NCBI RefSeq assembly: GCF_000699445.3
Contig: NC_067200.1
Location: 13,601,256 to 13,665,255 of the forward strand
Direction: 5' to 3'
Length of the DNA stretch: 64,000 bases
From: Schistosoma haematobium
Taxonomy: Eukaryota > Platyhelminthes > Trematoda > Strigeidida > Schistosomatidae
Shown here: piece by piece, positions 1 to 10,629 of the stretch
How the letters are laid out: the number at the start of each line of letters is the position of its first letter
How positions within the stretch are numbered: position 1 is the stretch's first letter
Program-made: the position numbers and the translations under genes
Notes under the pieces: generated by a model
What the model was told of the DNA's origin: nothing
Database searches by the model: none
What the model saw: only the letters and a program-made list of their open reading frames with translations

Positions 1-99
1 AGTAGATAGATGTCTTTACTCGACACGGATAGGACTCCACTAGTGACGGTTTCTTACTAAAACGTCAGGAAATTCATCTTGAAGCCAATCACGAGTGAG

Positions 100-250
100 C
101 ACATAGTGATTATTATCAGAATATTTGTTTGTAGAGATTGTAGTAGATGCACTATGCTGAAGAGTCCCAACCCATGACGAAATGGTCATCCAGTGCTTCT
201 CAGTTTTAACTAATGTTCTAGCTTAAATCGACTCATGAATTCAACTATTA
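100..250 (+). repeat. Sm-alpha-type SINE, 3' part
   Basis: It carries GCTGAAGAGTCCC..GACGAAAT..CATCCAGTGCTTC, the 3' ribozyme-bearing half of the schistosome Sm-alpha SINE, and ends with the shared tail AATCGACTCATGAATTCAA (226-244). The same tail recurs near 346-364 and at 781-799, so three 3' ends lie within 600 bases. Confidence 0.55.
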
Positions 251-589
251 TAATTATTTATTTATTATGGATTCATGATCACGAAAGTCATGAAATTTTT
301 CTTAAGCAATTGATGAACAATTGAATTCACAATATTTACAGTTTAGGTTGACTCATGAATTCAACTGTTAAAAATACTACAATCTTCACAAGTCCCCATA
401 CTAATTTACAAATTAAGCAAATTATTATTCGTAAGCTTATAGTGCAGTTATAATGAAGTGCATAACTTTAGAACTATTACAAAGAGTGCATATTTAATCA
501 TCATTTAGAATTATTTATCTAGGTAAGGTATTAAAGAAAAATTTCAAATCAATACTACTTAATTATTAATTATTAATATGAAATATGGA

Positions 590-805
590 TTGGTTGAAGT
601 TAAACATTAACACCGTTGGATGCCGGCTCAATGTCTACAGGTTAAACGTCAATGCGTGGGAGTGAAGGTCCTAGGTTTGAGTCCTATGTGTGAGATCGTG
701 GGTGAGTACTGCCGAGGAGTCCTTTGCTGGAACGAAACGGCCGTTCAGTACTTTCAGGTTTTCCATGGTGGTATAACTTTAATCGACTCATGAATTCAAT
801 TATGA
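590..805 (+). repeat. Sm-alpha-type SINE, near full length
   Basis: An RNA polymerase III A box-like segment (GGCTCAATGTCTACAGGTTAA, cut at 625-645) and a B box-like GGTTTGAGTCC (674-684) are followed by a hammerhead-like core and the tail AATCGACTCATGAATTCAA at 781-799. The order matches the tRNA-related Sm-alpha retroposon family of schistosomes. Confidence 0.65.
709..757 (+). ncRNA. Degenerate hammerhead ribozyme core
   Basis: GCCGAGGAGTCC, loop TTTGCT, GGAACGAAAC, then GGCCGTTCAGTA. The short stem II (TCC/GGA) and the CGAAAC box fit the Sm-alpha hammerhead. The CTGATGA box has become CCGAGGA, so self-cleavage is doubtful. Confidence 0.5.
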
Positions 806-1639
806 AAATTTACTACAATATCCACAAAAGCCCCTTTCTAATAATATGAAATAAGATACTTTCATCTTCAATAGATTCTGTAGATTATACCAACTGAAAT
901 GGTTTAAGTAGTAAACCGTTGAAGTAACACAATATACTTTTACATCTTACAGGTGTGTTATATGATTGTGTAATCACTGATAAGCTAATATCTCAATATC
1001 TGTTAGATATATTGCATGAAGAAAAATGAAGAAGAGTTTTAGTAATTGACGATATTCCTCATTTGAATATAAGTGATATACAGTGTAGTAAAGGTGAACC
1101 CAGGTGAGGACCACCGATCATATTTAGCATAGAATGACAGAGTTACTTGGTAAAATAGAAAAATCATACTCCAATACTTCATCTGAAATATATTCATTAA
1201 CTGTCTTAAATTTCATTGTTCCTGCATTTCCATATCAATCGCTTTCTGTTTCGATTCTTTCCTCCTCAATCTTCTCAACCTTCTGTTGCCGGACATTCTA
1301 TAGTTTTTTTTCGTATTGAACAAAAGTTATAATGAATGTAACAGTATGAAGATTCATTTAATTTAGACAATTGGATTAATCAAAAGCTTTTTTTATTCTG
1401 AATAGTGACTTGAAACAGAACTAGAACTCATAGTCATCAAGATTCACTCATTGAAGTGATGATGATATACATAAATGATATTTCATTAATCAAATAATTT
1501 TAGTTTAGGTTGTTCCATTAAGTCAACTAAATATTTTAACTTTGAGAATGATATCGTAGAAGAATTTTATGACTAGATTATTGTTCTCCGTTTAGGGTTC
1601 TGAAGATTGTCGTATTTTTGTTGAGATGGTGAACTGATT

Positions 1640-1790
1640 TAAGTTAAACAACCACTGGGAATGTAGAAGCATTGGATGGTCGTTTTGTTCTAGTGAAAGA
1701 CACCCCAGCAGTGCTCATCTATGACTTTACGACCGGGAGTCGAACCTAGGATTACTCTATCTATATTATTTTGATTATACGTTAACAGAA
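1640..1790 (-). repeat. Sm-alpha-type SINE, inverted
   Basis: On the minus strand: B box-like GGTTCGACTCCCGG, then CTGCTGGGG...CTAGAACAAAACGACCATCC. The ribozyme core is recognisable but changed in both conserved boxes. Confidence 0.55.
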
Positions 1791-1993
1791 GGAGGTAATA
1801 ATTTAAAAAGTTGTGCAATTTCTGTGTGGCAGATTCTAATATTATAGACACACAGTAACAAGAATTTCAGAAGGTTACGTCACAGGTAACTCTAAAATGT
1901 ATCAACCTTTTGATCGATATTATCTAAAGATTTGGGGTTAAGTTTTGCTGAACTTAATATATAACATTTTCGTTTACTGTGTTTACTTACTGA

Positions 1994-4900
1994 ATGCAGA
2001 GACTCGTCGATAATCAATCGAATAATGTCGATATAAATCATTTATTGGGTTGTGAAGAAGGAGAAGGTAATAATGATAACAATGGTACATCACTTGATGA
2101 TCATGAATTGTTCAAAGTGAACAATGAAAATGAGAACGACATTGTGGATTTCACATTGACTGATAGTATCGAAGATTCAACCGTAAATGATACATTGGAA
2201 TCATTAGAAAACTCAACTAATCATTTATCATTCATACCGATAATACATCCAAACTGGACAACTGAACGTGGTATACCAGAAAGAGGTTATATTACGTTAG
2301 CTGTACGAATTGAAGGTGATATGTCCAACATTAAAAAACATCCATTTCTATCTGTATATATATTTGATGCACGTTGTATTCTGAGTAGGAACGTGGAACC
2401 AAAAGCAGGGAAATTTTACGTGAAAGCACGTCTTCAATTAGCTGGTAAGTGATTTATGTCCTTTTTTTTCTTGATGAACACTTAATATGTCTAAAGAGGA
2501 TATGGAAGTTTTCTATATAAAAAGTGGTTTATATGAGGTGAGGCCATATAGAATGTTTTTCTACAATGACAATAAAAGTCTCCCAATTAAACTTAATAAT
2601 CAGGATAGATAATACTACACTACGACAACCATAGAAGAGCTTGTTTGTGACGGAACTTAAAATAATGTGAAACATACTCTCAATTAGTAATCAGTCTATG
2701 CATGTCATACATACTGTTGAATGTATTTAATCCCAAGGGCTGAAGCATAAACATGATAAAAGGTTGACCTATACTGAACTATGACCCTTAGAAACTAAAT
2801 AGATACCAGTCTATTTATTTTTTATGTTAAATTTGCTAAGGACTAGACACGCATGAAATTGATCGCCACCCAGTGATCAATCAATTGTGATTACATCTCA
2901 GTCCTACAGGAGGTTGGTTGCGGCTCGGATAGCTCAGTGGTAACGTCTCTGACTGTGAAGCTGGGTGACATGAGATCGAGTTCACCAGGGAGCACCAGTT
3001 CCATCAAGATTACAGGTACACCTTGTTGACGAGTGCCAAGTAACACGAAACCAGGGTCCAAGGTTTCCTGTCGACTACCTCCAACCACCATCTAAATTTG
3101 CTACCGAATGACATAGTCATGAACATACAGTATTTGCTACAAAATTGCTCATGAAATTAATGCTTACTTAATGTATTTTTCAGGCCTAAACAATTCTGTG
3201 TCAATGTTATCCTTAAGTCAAATATCTACAAAGTCATTGAGAATTTTTTCTGATAAAATGGATATATTTACAACGAATAGAATGTCTTCTACAGTGCATA
3301 GTGGTTGTACACCAGTGAGACGTGCTTATCGTTCACCAATTTTTCGGCATAAAATTATCTTACCTTTACCAGTGAATATAATTGAAGTAATAAATAATCG
3401 ATCCACATCACTTTTTCAATCCATGGAATCAATCTCATCAATAGGCTTAGAAGATGATACCATACAAAATTATGAGCTTAAAATAGATTTGAAAGAACGT
3501 AATGCATGTAAAACAAATGATCTACATGGTACTTCTACTGTTCAATATTTACCATATTGGAAATCTTCACAATTAATTGGCAGTGTACATATTCCTATAA
3601 CATCTAAAATGTGGCAATATCTAATGGATGATGTGAATAAATTACGTCGTTCTACAGTTGTGAATGTGTCAACCTTTGAAGATATTAAAACAAAAGAGAA
3701 ATCATTAGAACTATTACCGAATAAATTATTATGGTTTATTAGGTGTTTGAAAGTTCCAGATGAAGTAAGAACAGATTTGTAGTAGTACAATTTTTATTAT
3801 GTTTTTTTTAGTGTGACTCAATTTGAATTGTATGCTGATTGTCATCGAAACATACACTCGTAATGTCGTGCATCATTTCATCGGAATGATCTAATTCAAT
3901 CTGAATCTGATCTTGAATGATTTCTAAACACAAGTTTAATAATTCCAATTTCAAGATTAACTTGTAATGTAATACAAAACGGTTATTAGTTTTATCAAGT
4001 CCAAAAAAAATATTCAAGGCAAGGATCATAGTAAATAATAGGGAATAATGAAATGACGTTTGTGCATTGTGATATATCCTGATGAGAATAATGAATGGTA
4101 ACTATTGGGATGTATTTATAGACTAATATTAGGCATATATTTTTATTGTTTAGTTGTTATGTAACTAAACTATACATATTCATGTTTCTATTATTATAAG
4201 CTTTATTATGACCTACGAACTATTATTATACGATTTACCATTCTTAAATTATACCCACTCTATCAATTACAGTCTCCTACATTCACAGCTACATTTGGGT
4301 AGATCTTACACAAATGTTATCTTATATTTTTTGGTATGATGTGGTCTGTTTGGTTTGTACATAAACCAGGTATGTTTGAAATAGATGATTCATATCGTGG
4401 AGACTGAGATTTGTGTTCTGAACTCAACAGTTAGGGCTAGGCAGGAAGAAGGACCGATAAGGACTGGAGACTGCTCATATGTGTTTATGCGTCATTCGTA
4501 CGGTCGATAATTTACTGTTTTTTATTAATTGACGGTATGATTATGTTATATAGTAATAGGGTACAAGGCCACAAGTTATAACAATTGAAAATGATAAAGA
4601 TTGACAAGATCAAGATCATGATTTCACAGAAGTGATTACATCATATCTCATTACATTTATCGATTCGATTGAAGATATTTTTTTATATTTTTTTAAAATT
4701 AATAGAATGCCAATTCACGAGGAGAAATTACTTTTGGTATGCAGTATAATCAAGAGAATGGTAGTTTAACTATTAGCCTGTTTAATTGTGCTGCAATGAA
4801 TTTGCCTAAACGAACAAGTAAGAAGTTTTCTTTTTTTAAATCAACTGTATTTACTTACTTACTCCTGTTACTCCCAATGGAGCATAGGCCACCGACCAGC

Positions 4901-7900
4901 ATTCTCCAACCCACTCTGTCCTGGGCTAAATTACCTGTACACCAATGAAATTCCCATTGAAGGAATGAAGTAATGATGCATGATATGGAAATTTTGTGTA
5001 AATATTCAATTAGTTCAAGTATACACTTAACAGTTTTCTTTTATTGTTTCACATTTATATATAATTAAATTTCATAGTTTAATGACATTTAATTATTGAC
5101 CGGATGTAGTAGTTTGTATTCCAGACACTAAGAGGTAGTTGGAAAGAAACGCTAGATCTAGGTTTTGTGTTGGCCAAACTAAAACGTGGCATCAGTGCTT
5201 GAAGTCACTAACTTCTAGTCTGAGCCATGTTGGGAGATGCAAACTACTTGGTTGGGGTCCGCGTGACTATCGTAACCAATGGTTGGAGACTCTTGGTGAC
5301 ATGACTCAGAATCGGTCACAATGGCGTCGGTGTATATACTCTCTGTCTTCCCTTAAACTAAGAGATTAAAATCGCTTCATATCTTTCTTTCTACGAACTA
5401 ATTCTTTCTTCCTGTACTATATCCTTGTTGTAATCTTTCTTTCATATATTACCACCTCTGAATTAACTACTTTTGTGAATCCGGTGTCCACTTTGTTGTG
5501 TTAATGAGGTATGGCAACTTGGACCGATGCACATATGTGTCTGGTCCTACGTTGTAGCTGACTGACTGACTGACTCATAGGCCATATTAGAAGTCAATGA
5601 TGAACTGGATAGCTCACTGGTAACATTTCAGATTGTGATATTGAAAATTCTTAGTGTTTACGGTTACAACTTTATAACGGCTACCTACTGGCATGAAATT
5701 TAAATCAAAGGTTTCCTACCAACTACCTCTAACCATCTAACATATTAACAGAGTGTACGCAATGGTCGTACTGTGGTGTGAGATACTTATATTTACATAA
5801 GTAGTATATAACAATAATCAGGAATAGAATGTATTTCAGTAGAAGATCGAGAAGGAAAGAATGGGAACGGGAAGCAATTGGTATGAAAATGCAAGAACAA
5901 TGAAATCTGAGACGATGAACTGATATTTGCAAAAGGAACAGTCAAGTTTGAGACAATGGATTGATATATTGCAAATTAACTATTTACTATAGTATTCTCA
6001 GACGTTTAAATGAATGCATAAAATGTTAGTCCATAAATGATCGGAATAATACTCTATGACTGAATGATGATTGGTTTTCAGATCGGATTATTGACTTAAA
6101 AAACTCATCAAATGAACTGATTTCATAGATAAGATCAAAATACAGAAGAATATGTTTTATTATCTCATTATAAATATACGTGGTGATTAGAGGAAATCCG
6201 TTTTTGTAGGTCACTTACTCTCCGATGAATTAAGACTGAATTTTGGACTCACTTTTCTTTCCACTGTATAAACGCCATATAATAAACATTTTATTATTAC
6301 TATGAAGTGAAACGTAAGAAACGTTTAGATAGAGTCAAATTTCCACCATAAACGAGCTGTTGTACAAGTTGAAAAAACAAGTATAAACAGAGTAGGAATA
6401 AAAGAGGGTGAATAATGACGTAGTAAATAATAATAATGATAATAATAATAATAATAATAATAATAATATGAATCATTTGATTGTTAGTCGAAGCAAGAAA
6501 AGTAGTTTCCATAAATATAGACAGTTCATCATTTGTGTGTGGGCTGTGATAATGCCCGGGTACCCAAACCGAAGCAGGTGGTTTTCGTAGGGAGCCACTC
6601 CCCGAGCCTTCGACATGAAGGTCTGATCCACAAGGCAGTGGAGCATCGTAAGGAGATGCATTCCCATGGTAGCCGGTGACCGAAATTTGATTCATACGCC
6701 ATTTGTTCCCGCAGGATACTGGAGCCCATGTACACCATTGGTTTGGGATCCGGTTAAAGCGCCGGACATTCGCTTTTCGTCCTCTCATTTTCGTAAACAA
6801 CACCGGTGCCACGAGAAGGCAGTGAGTAGGACTTCCCTGGCAGAGGCTGTATACGTATGACCGTGCGAGAGTATTTCGAGAGGGAGGGCGAACCCACCCC
6901 GCTCTCGGCCATACCAGGGCATTTGGGGGGCTGAGTTTATCTATTCAATAGGTATGTGGTTGTTCCAAATACCGATAGATTGAAATGACTGTTTTAGTTA
7001 ATTTGCTTATTTACAGTTGTAGTTCTTTTGAAGCTTGTATCATCAACATTGTGATATTGTCCGAAAATTGTGTAGTTCATATCAGAATTTCAGGAAAATT
7101 CTAATTTATCAATTAAAATCACGTAAAGAAGATTAGTTTAACGAAATCAGTTCACTTGAGTCGATTGGTTTATGCCGTTAAGCGGCGTTTTCGGTAGTTT
7201 TAGTGTAGACAGACATGGCTTTTGTTGAGTGGTCGGAGCATTATAATATTATTATTATTAAAATAGACCACTAAATGCAGTCGAACTTGAAGTCTCATAT
7301 CATAGACTGGTTTTAACTAAACAACCGTTGAGAACCAGAAATCACTGGACAGCTGTTTCACTCTAGTATGGTACTTCTTAGTAATCCGCACCCACAAGCC
7401 GACCAGGGATCAAACCCGTGACCTTCAGGACTTACACTAAAAGTCTAGCCTTTGAACTATTGAGCTGCCATAAATTGGTTTACGTTTCTAACATTATTCA
7501 GTTTCACAATATTGGATGAAATGTAAACGACCCAATACTTACTGGTATAAAGGTTAAGGTGTCACATTGAGTCCTGAACGTCTTGAGTTCAGTTGTATCA
7601 GTACCCAATTATATTGTAATATCATGATTATTTTGTTTGCATTCATGTTTTTCTCATATTTCTTTCCTTAGAGAATTTATTTGTTCGTGCTTCATTGTGT
7701 TCGAATTGGAAATTATTTCGAACTGTTCAGTCTAGAGCAACTGCTCGACTTACAGTGAATTCAGCAGAGTTTATATTGGGTGAGAAATTGAATTTTATCA
7801 TTGAAGAAGATATTAGTCGCGTATGTATAATATTGAGTGTATTCGCACGATCTGGAAGTAAACTACAAGAAGCTACTACACTTATTGGTCGTTGTGTAAC

Positions 7901-7997
7901 TGGACCATCAGATTTAGCATGCAGTGATGGACTTTCACATTGGACATCAGTCTGTTCTAAACAAGGAATGATTAGACGTACTCATATTCTATCATAA
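1994..7997 (+). CDS. Tandem C2-domain (synaptotagmin-like) protein, 4 exons
   Basis: Exons 1994-2444, 3184-3764, 4706-4817 and 7672-7997 join with consistent phases (1, 0, 1) at GT/AG sites and give about 489 residues. The first 100 residues are acidic and Asn-rich. A C2-like domain then starts in exon 1 (SVYIFDARCILSRN, FYVKARLQL) and continues in exon 2 with long insertions (RRAYRSPIFRHKIILPLP, QLIGSVHIPI). The second C2 starts in exon 3 (RGEITFGMQYNQENGSLTI) and ends in exon 4 with the family signature LIGRCVTGPS...LSHWTSV and THIL. Tandem C2 proteins bind membranes or SNAREs in vesicle traffic; a role here is inferred. The C2B loops have KRTKN and ARSGS where calcium-binding members have aspartates, so calcium-independent binding is likely. 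The ATG at 1994 overlaps a good acceptor (AG at 1998-1999), so exon 1 may instead start at 2000 with the true start upstream. Exact subfamily is unknown. Confidence 0.72.
2923..3092 (+). repeat. tRNA-like SINE, family B copy 1
   Basis: A perfect A box (TAGCTCAGTGG) and a B box-like GATCGAGTTC are followed by a non-tRNA body ending GACTACCTCCAACCACCATC. Relatives lie at 5602-5742 and 14577-14748. It sits in intron 1 of the C2 gene. Confidence 0.6.
5110..5580 (+). mobile_element. RTE/SR2-like non-LTR element, 3' end
   Basis: The end of an RTE-type ORF, with several stops, reads out near 5139-5369 (SWKETLDLG, HWRRCIYSLSSLKLRD-like pieces in different frames). A 3' untranslated part follows with ACATATGTGTCTGGTCCTACGTTGTA and a tail of four to five TGAC units (about 5559-5575), typical of RTE elements. 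It sits in intron 3 of the C2 gene. Confidence 0.55.
5602..5742 (+). repeat. tRNA-like SINE, family B copy 2 (diverged)
   Basis: GGATAGCTCACTGGTAACAT and the end TTTCCTACCAACTACCTCTA match the first and last parts of the copy at 2923; the middle is diverged. It directly follows the RTE tail. Confidence 0.5.
6420..6470 (+). repeat. AAT trinucleotide microsatellite
   Basis: About 16 AAT/ATA units with few interruptions (AATAATAATGATAATAATAA...). It borders the inverted dispersed repeat on its 3' side. Confidence 0.9.
6470..6930 (-). repeat. Dispersed repeat A, copy 1 (inverted)
   Basis: This is G+C-rich compared with its surroundings. Blocks such as CCCGGGTACCCAAACCGAAG, TGGTTTGGGATC and GCGCCGGACATTCGCTTTTC recur, inverted, at 60405-60925 and partly at 33210-33535. 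The copies end in AAT- or AAGT-type tails, which suggests a retroposed element without LTRs. A 170-codon open frame across it is fortuitous. Confidence 0.6.
7305..7475 (-). repeat. Sm-alpha-type SINE, inverted
   Basis: On the minus strand: A box-like GGCAGCTCAATAGTTCAAAG, B box-like GGGTTTGATCCC, and a ribozyme remnant with TACTAGAGTGAAACAGCTGT. It lies in intron 3 of the C2 gene, just upstream of its last exon. Confidence 0.6.
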
Positions 7998-8289
7998 ATG
8001 ATTACAGTATCTGTGTGAAATAGTGAACTTTCATGTATATCAGCTTAATGGTTCAATGATTAATGTGCTTTTTTTTCTTAAAATATAAATGACTGAAATA
8101 TTTTCTATGCTTGTTGACTAAGTATGCTTAACATTGAAACGGAATATTTTGTTGTATACATAAATGTTTCCTAGATATTATAGTGGTTTTTAATATTGAG
8201 TCTAATTTATTCTTAATTCCGATATATACTACTATTTTCAGATAAGAAATAAGATAGTGATATAGCTCATGACAATAATTTCAGTGTTG

Positions 8290-8645
8290 TATCATTCACC
8301 TGATTAAAGGTTCTTGTTATATCTAGGACTTATATTCTTGATATACTGTGTATAACTTGAGCACTAGAACTCTAGAACCCATCCAAGTAGCAATGAGAAG
8401 ACAGAAGACTAGTGAAAGGAATGCTATTCCAGACAGTGTCAAATTATAGTACAAAACTGTTAGGTATTTATAGTTTTTAGTAAAAATGAAGTCATCATTA
8501 TAGCTGTCCGATTCGCACACAGGTGGCATCAGAATTGTCCAATCGGGAAGCTACGCGTAAAGATTCTAGAACATTCTCCCAAAAGATGATTGGATAGAAT
8601 ATCTTCGGCTCTTTTTGAGCTTCTTACAGCTTCCTTGAGTTCACC
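8290..8645 (-). mobile_element. Gypsy-type LTR (3' LTR of the integrase remnant)
   Basis: On the minus strand, this stretch directly follows the integrase remnant. It has AGCCGAAGATATTC..ATGTTCTAGAAT and a TATA-like ACTATAAATACC, then CTAGTCTTCTGTCTTCT. The same order occurs on the plus strand at 13590-13860, so both are copies of one LTR. Confidence 0.55.
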
Positions 8646-8649
8646 CATG

Positions 8650-9610
8650 GACCGTTCTCACATCTCTACCCTTTGAAGTCTGTTGTGTAAGACTTTTCCT
8701 CCAGATCCATCTGAAACTTGATTACCGTATTCCTCTTGCGGTCCATCACTCTCTAAGGTTGTACAGCTTTGCCCTTGCGTTGTTTACCTCTTCTATATTC
8801 GCGCTCTTGAAGGCTTTTCTGAGATGAATCCATGAGCAATTGAAACGGAAGTCGGCTTTGTGGGACCAATGTTCTGCCGTCCCTTTGAATTTGATTTATG
8901 TGTCTTATACACGTTCTGACATTTTTCCGGACTACAGTACATTTCCGATCCGACGCTCTACGACACCTGGTTCCCACTTCCTATTACCTTGACACGATTT
9001 GACAAATACCCTTTCACCCACCTGGAAGCTACGAGTGACCGTACGACACCCATTCGTGGGTTTACTTGTCTTTCTGAGTAGCAACATACTGTTAAAAACT
9101 TTACGGATTTTTTTCTGGTACTGCCGGATTAGGGGTAAATCTGAAAGACATTAGGAACTTACTGATCACTTTTCCTGGGATACCCTCACCTCATCCATTG
9201 ACGAGAGCTCTTTTTATCGTATCCACGAACATTTCTGCCTGGCCATTCGACTGGAGATGGTACAGAGGAGGTTTTAGATGCGATATACCATTTTCACTGC
9301 AAAAGCGTTTAAAAGCGGATGACATGAACTGAGTGCCGTTGTCAGTCACTAAGATCTCTGGAACCCCAAAACAAGCAAACAATCCTCACAATTTTCTTAT
9401 TGCACTCTCTGACGTCGTTTTTGGCATGTCATATGCTTCTGGCCGTTTTGTGAAAGCATCGACAACAACTAAGTAATTCCTGCTTTGTATTGGTCCGGCG
9501 AAATTAGCGTGTATTCTCTGCCAAGGCCCGTCCGGTTTTGGTCATGGTTGCGGTTCAGCTTTTGTTGGATTCTTCGCAGCCTCTAAACAGGACCAACAAC
9601 TGCGACGAGA
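8650..9610 (-). pseudogene. Gypsy-type retrotransposon integrase remnant
   Basis: On the minus strand the order is: a zinc-finger end (CRSCWSCLEAAK), HANFAGPIQSRNYLVVVDAF (first core Asp in VVVDAF), VTDNGTQFMS (second Asp), LQSNGQAEMFVDTIKRALV (the Glu region), and a C-terminal piece VVRKNVRTCIRHINQI. It integrates element cDNA in a live copy. Stops and frame shifts break it: a stop before PKPDGPW, one after IRKL, and frame changes after about 9191. It ends at the LTR on its left. Confidence 0.75.
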
Positions 9611-10184
9611 AGAAAAGTCAAAATTCAAATGATTTACTCATTATGAGTTTTGTTCAACATTACTTCCATTCTGATTCAATATGATGATCATTCAATGTAG
9701 TAATTGTTTCCTTTTGTCGTATGATATTTTATTCTGTATAATATGCGATATTCTTGTATTCCATCGACATGAACTATACTCAGTATGTGATTTGTTATAA
9801 CTCTAAGTATTTTTCATATATGTGATTTCATCCTAATTATTAATCAAAATGGGTGTATAATCGATATATAAATGAGTGTATTTTCGACTAGAATTGTCGT
9901 CGTCGTGTTTTGGGGGTTAGTGAGTCTTCACTTATACCAGTCTTGTGTTCTTACTTTCGCGTAGACGGAATTACAGAGGTCCCTCGTTTCGACTATAAGT
10001 GATAAGCGTTTCCGACACAACAATCAGCGACGACCAGATATAACAAGTAGCATTCGATTGACAAGTTATAACAGTTTTTTGTTAAATTGACTTTCATTGT
10101 CAATAGAAGCAGTTCGTTTAGGATAAGCTTTATGTAGATAGAAAAATATGATTGGAATCATGAACCGATCAATGTTAAACCGAT

Positions 10185-10315
10185 ATTGAAAACCTAGAAG
10201 CACTGGAAGCCTGTTTCGTTCTGGTATGTAGCTCTTCAATAGTGCGCATACACAATCCTGCACGCGGGAACCTAAATCTGAATCTTCGGTCTCACGCTCT
10301 AACTAGTAACTAGCA
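10185..10315 (-). repeat. Sm-alpha-type SINE, inverted fragment
   Basis: The minus strand shows CCAGAACGAAACAGGCTTCC and GGTTCCCGCGTGCAGGATTG. The GAAAC box survives. Confidence 0.5.
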
Positions 10316-10439
10316 TAGAGAGGAAATTTCCGGAGTCCTAGTGAAAAGTCGTGACCAGTGGAGCTAAATCGTGTTGGATAAGATAAAGTTACTCACTAAT
10401 TAAAATAAAAGATGATCACACAATCTATCATGCATTGAC

Positions 10440-10625
10440 TACGGTTAGACATTAACGCCGTTGAATACTAGTTCAGTGATCTATAGATTAAGCATTTGTG
10501 AGCAATAATAAAGGTTCTAGATTTGAGTTCACCGTGCAGGATTATGGGTACGCACTACTGAGGAGTTTCATACTAGGACGAGACGATCGTCCATTGCTTC
10601 TAAGTTTTGAGCGGTGATCTAACAT
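10440..10625 (+). repeat. Sm-alpha-type SINE
   Basis: The 5' part (ACATTAACGCCGTTGAATAC) aligns by eye with the copy at 600-640. An A box-like GTTCAGTGATCTATAGATTA and a B box-like ATTTGAGTTC are followed by a ribozyme remnant at 10558-10592. Confidence 0.6.
10558..10592 (+). ncRNA. Degenerate hammerhead ribozyme core
   Basis: CTGAGGAGTTTC ATACTA GGACGAGACGATCGTCC. The first box differs from CTGATGA by one base, but the essential GAAA has become GAGA, so activity is unlikely. Confidence 0.5.
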
Positions 10626-10629
10626 CGAT

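Noticed and set aside
2923..3092. Possible functional tRNA gene (perfect A box)
   Set aside because: No acceptor stem or anticodon arm could be drawn, the B box is imperfect, and related copies share a non-tRNA 3' body. A SINE explains it.
6300..6812. 170-codon open frame on the minus strand
   Set aside because: It crosses the AAT microsatellite (a run of Ile) and dispersed repeat A, has no family features and no host-like splice sites.
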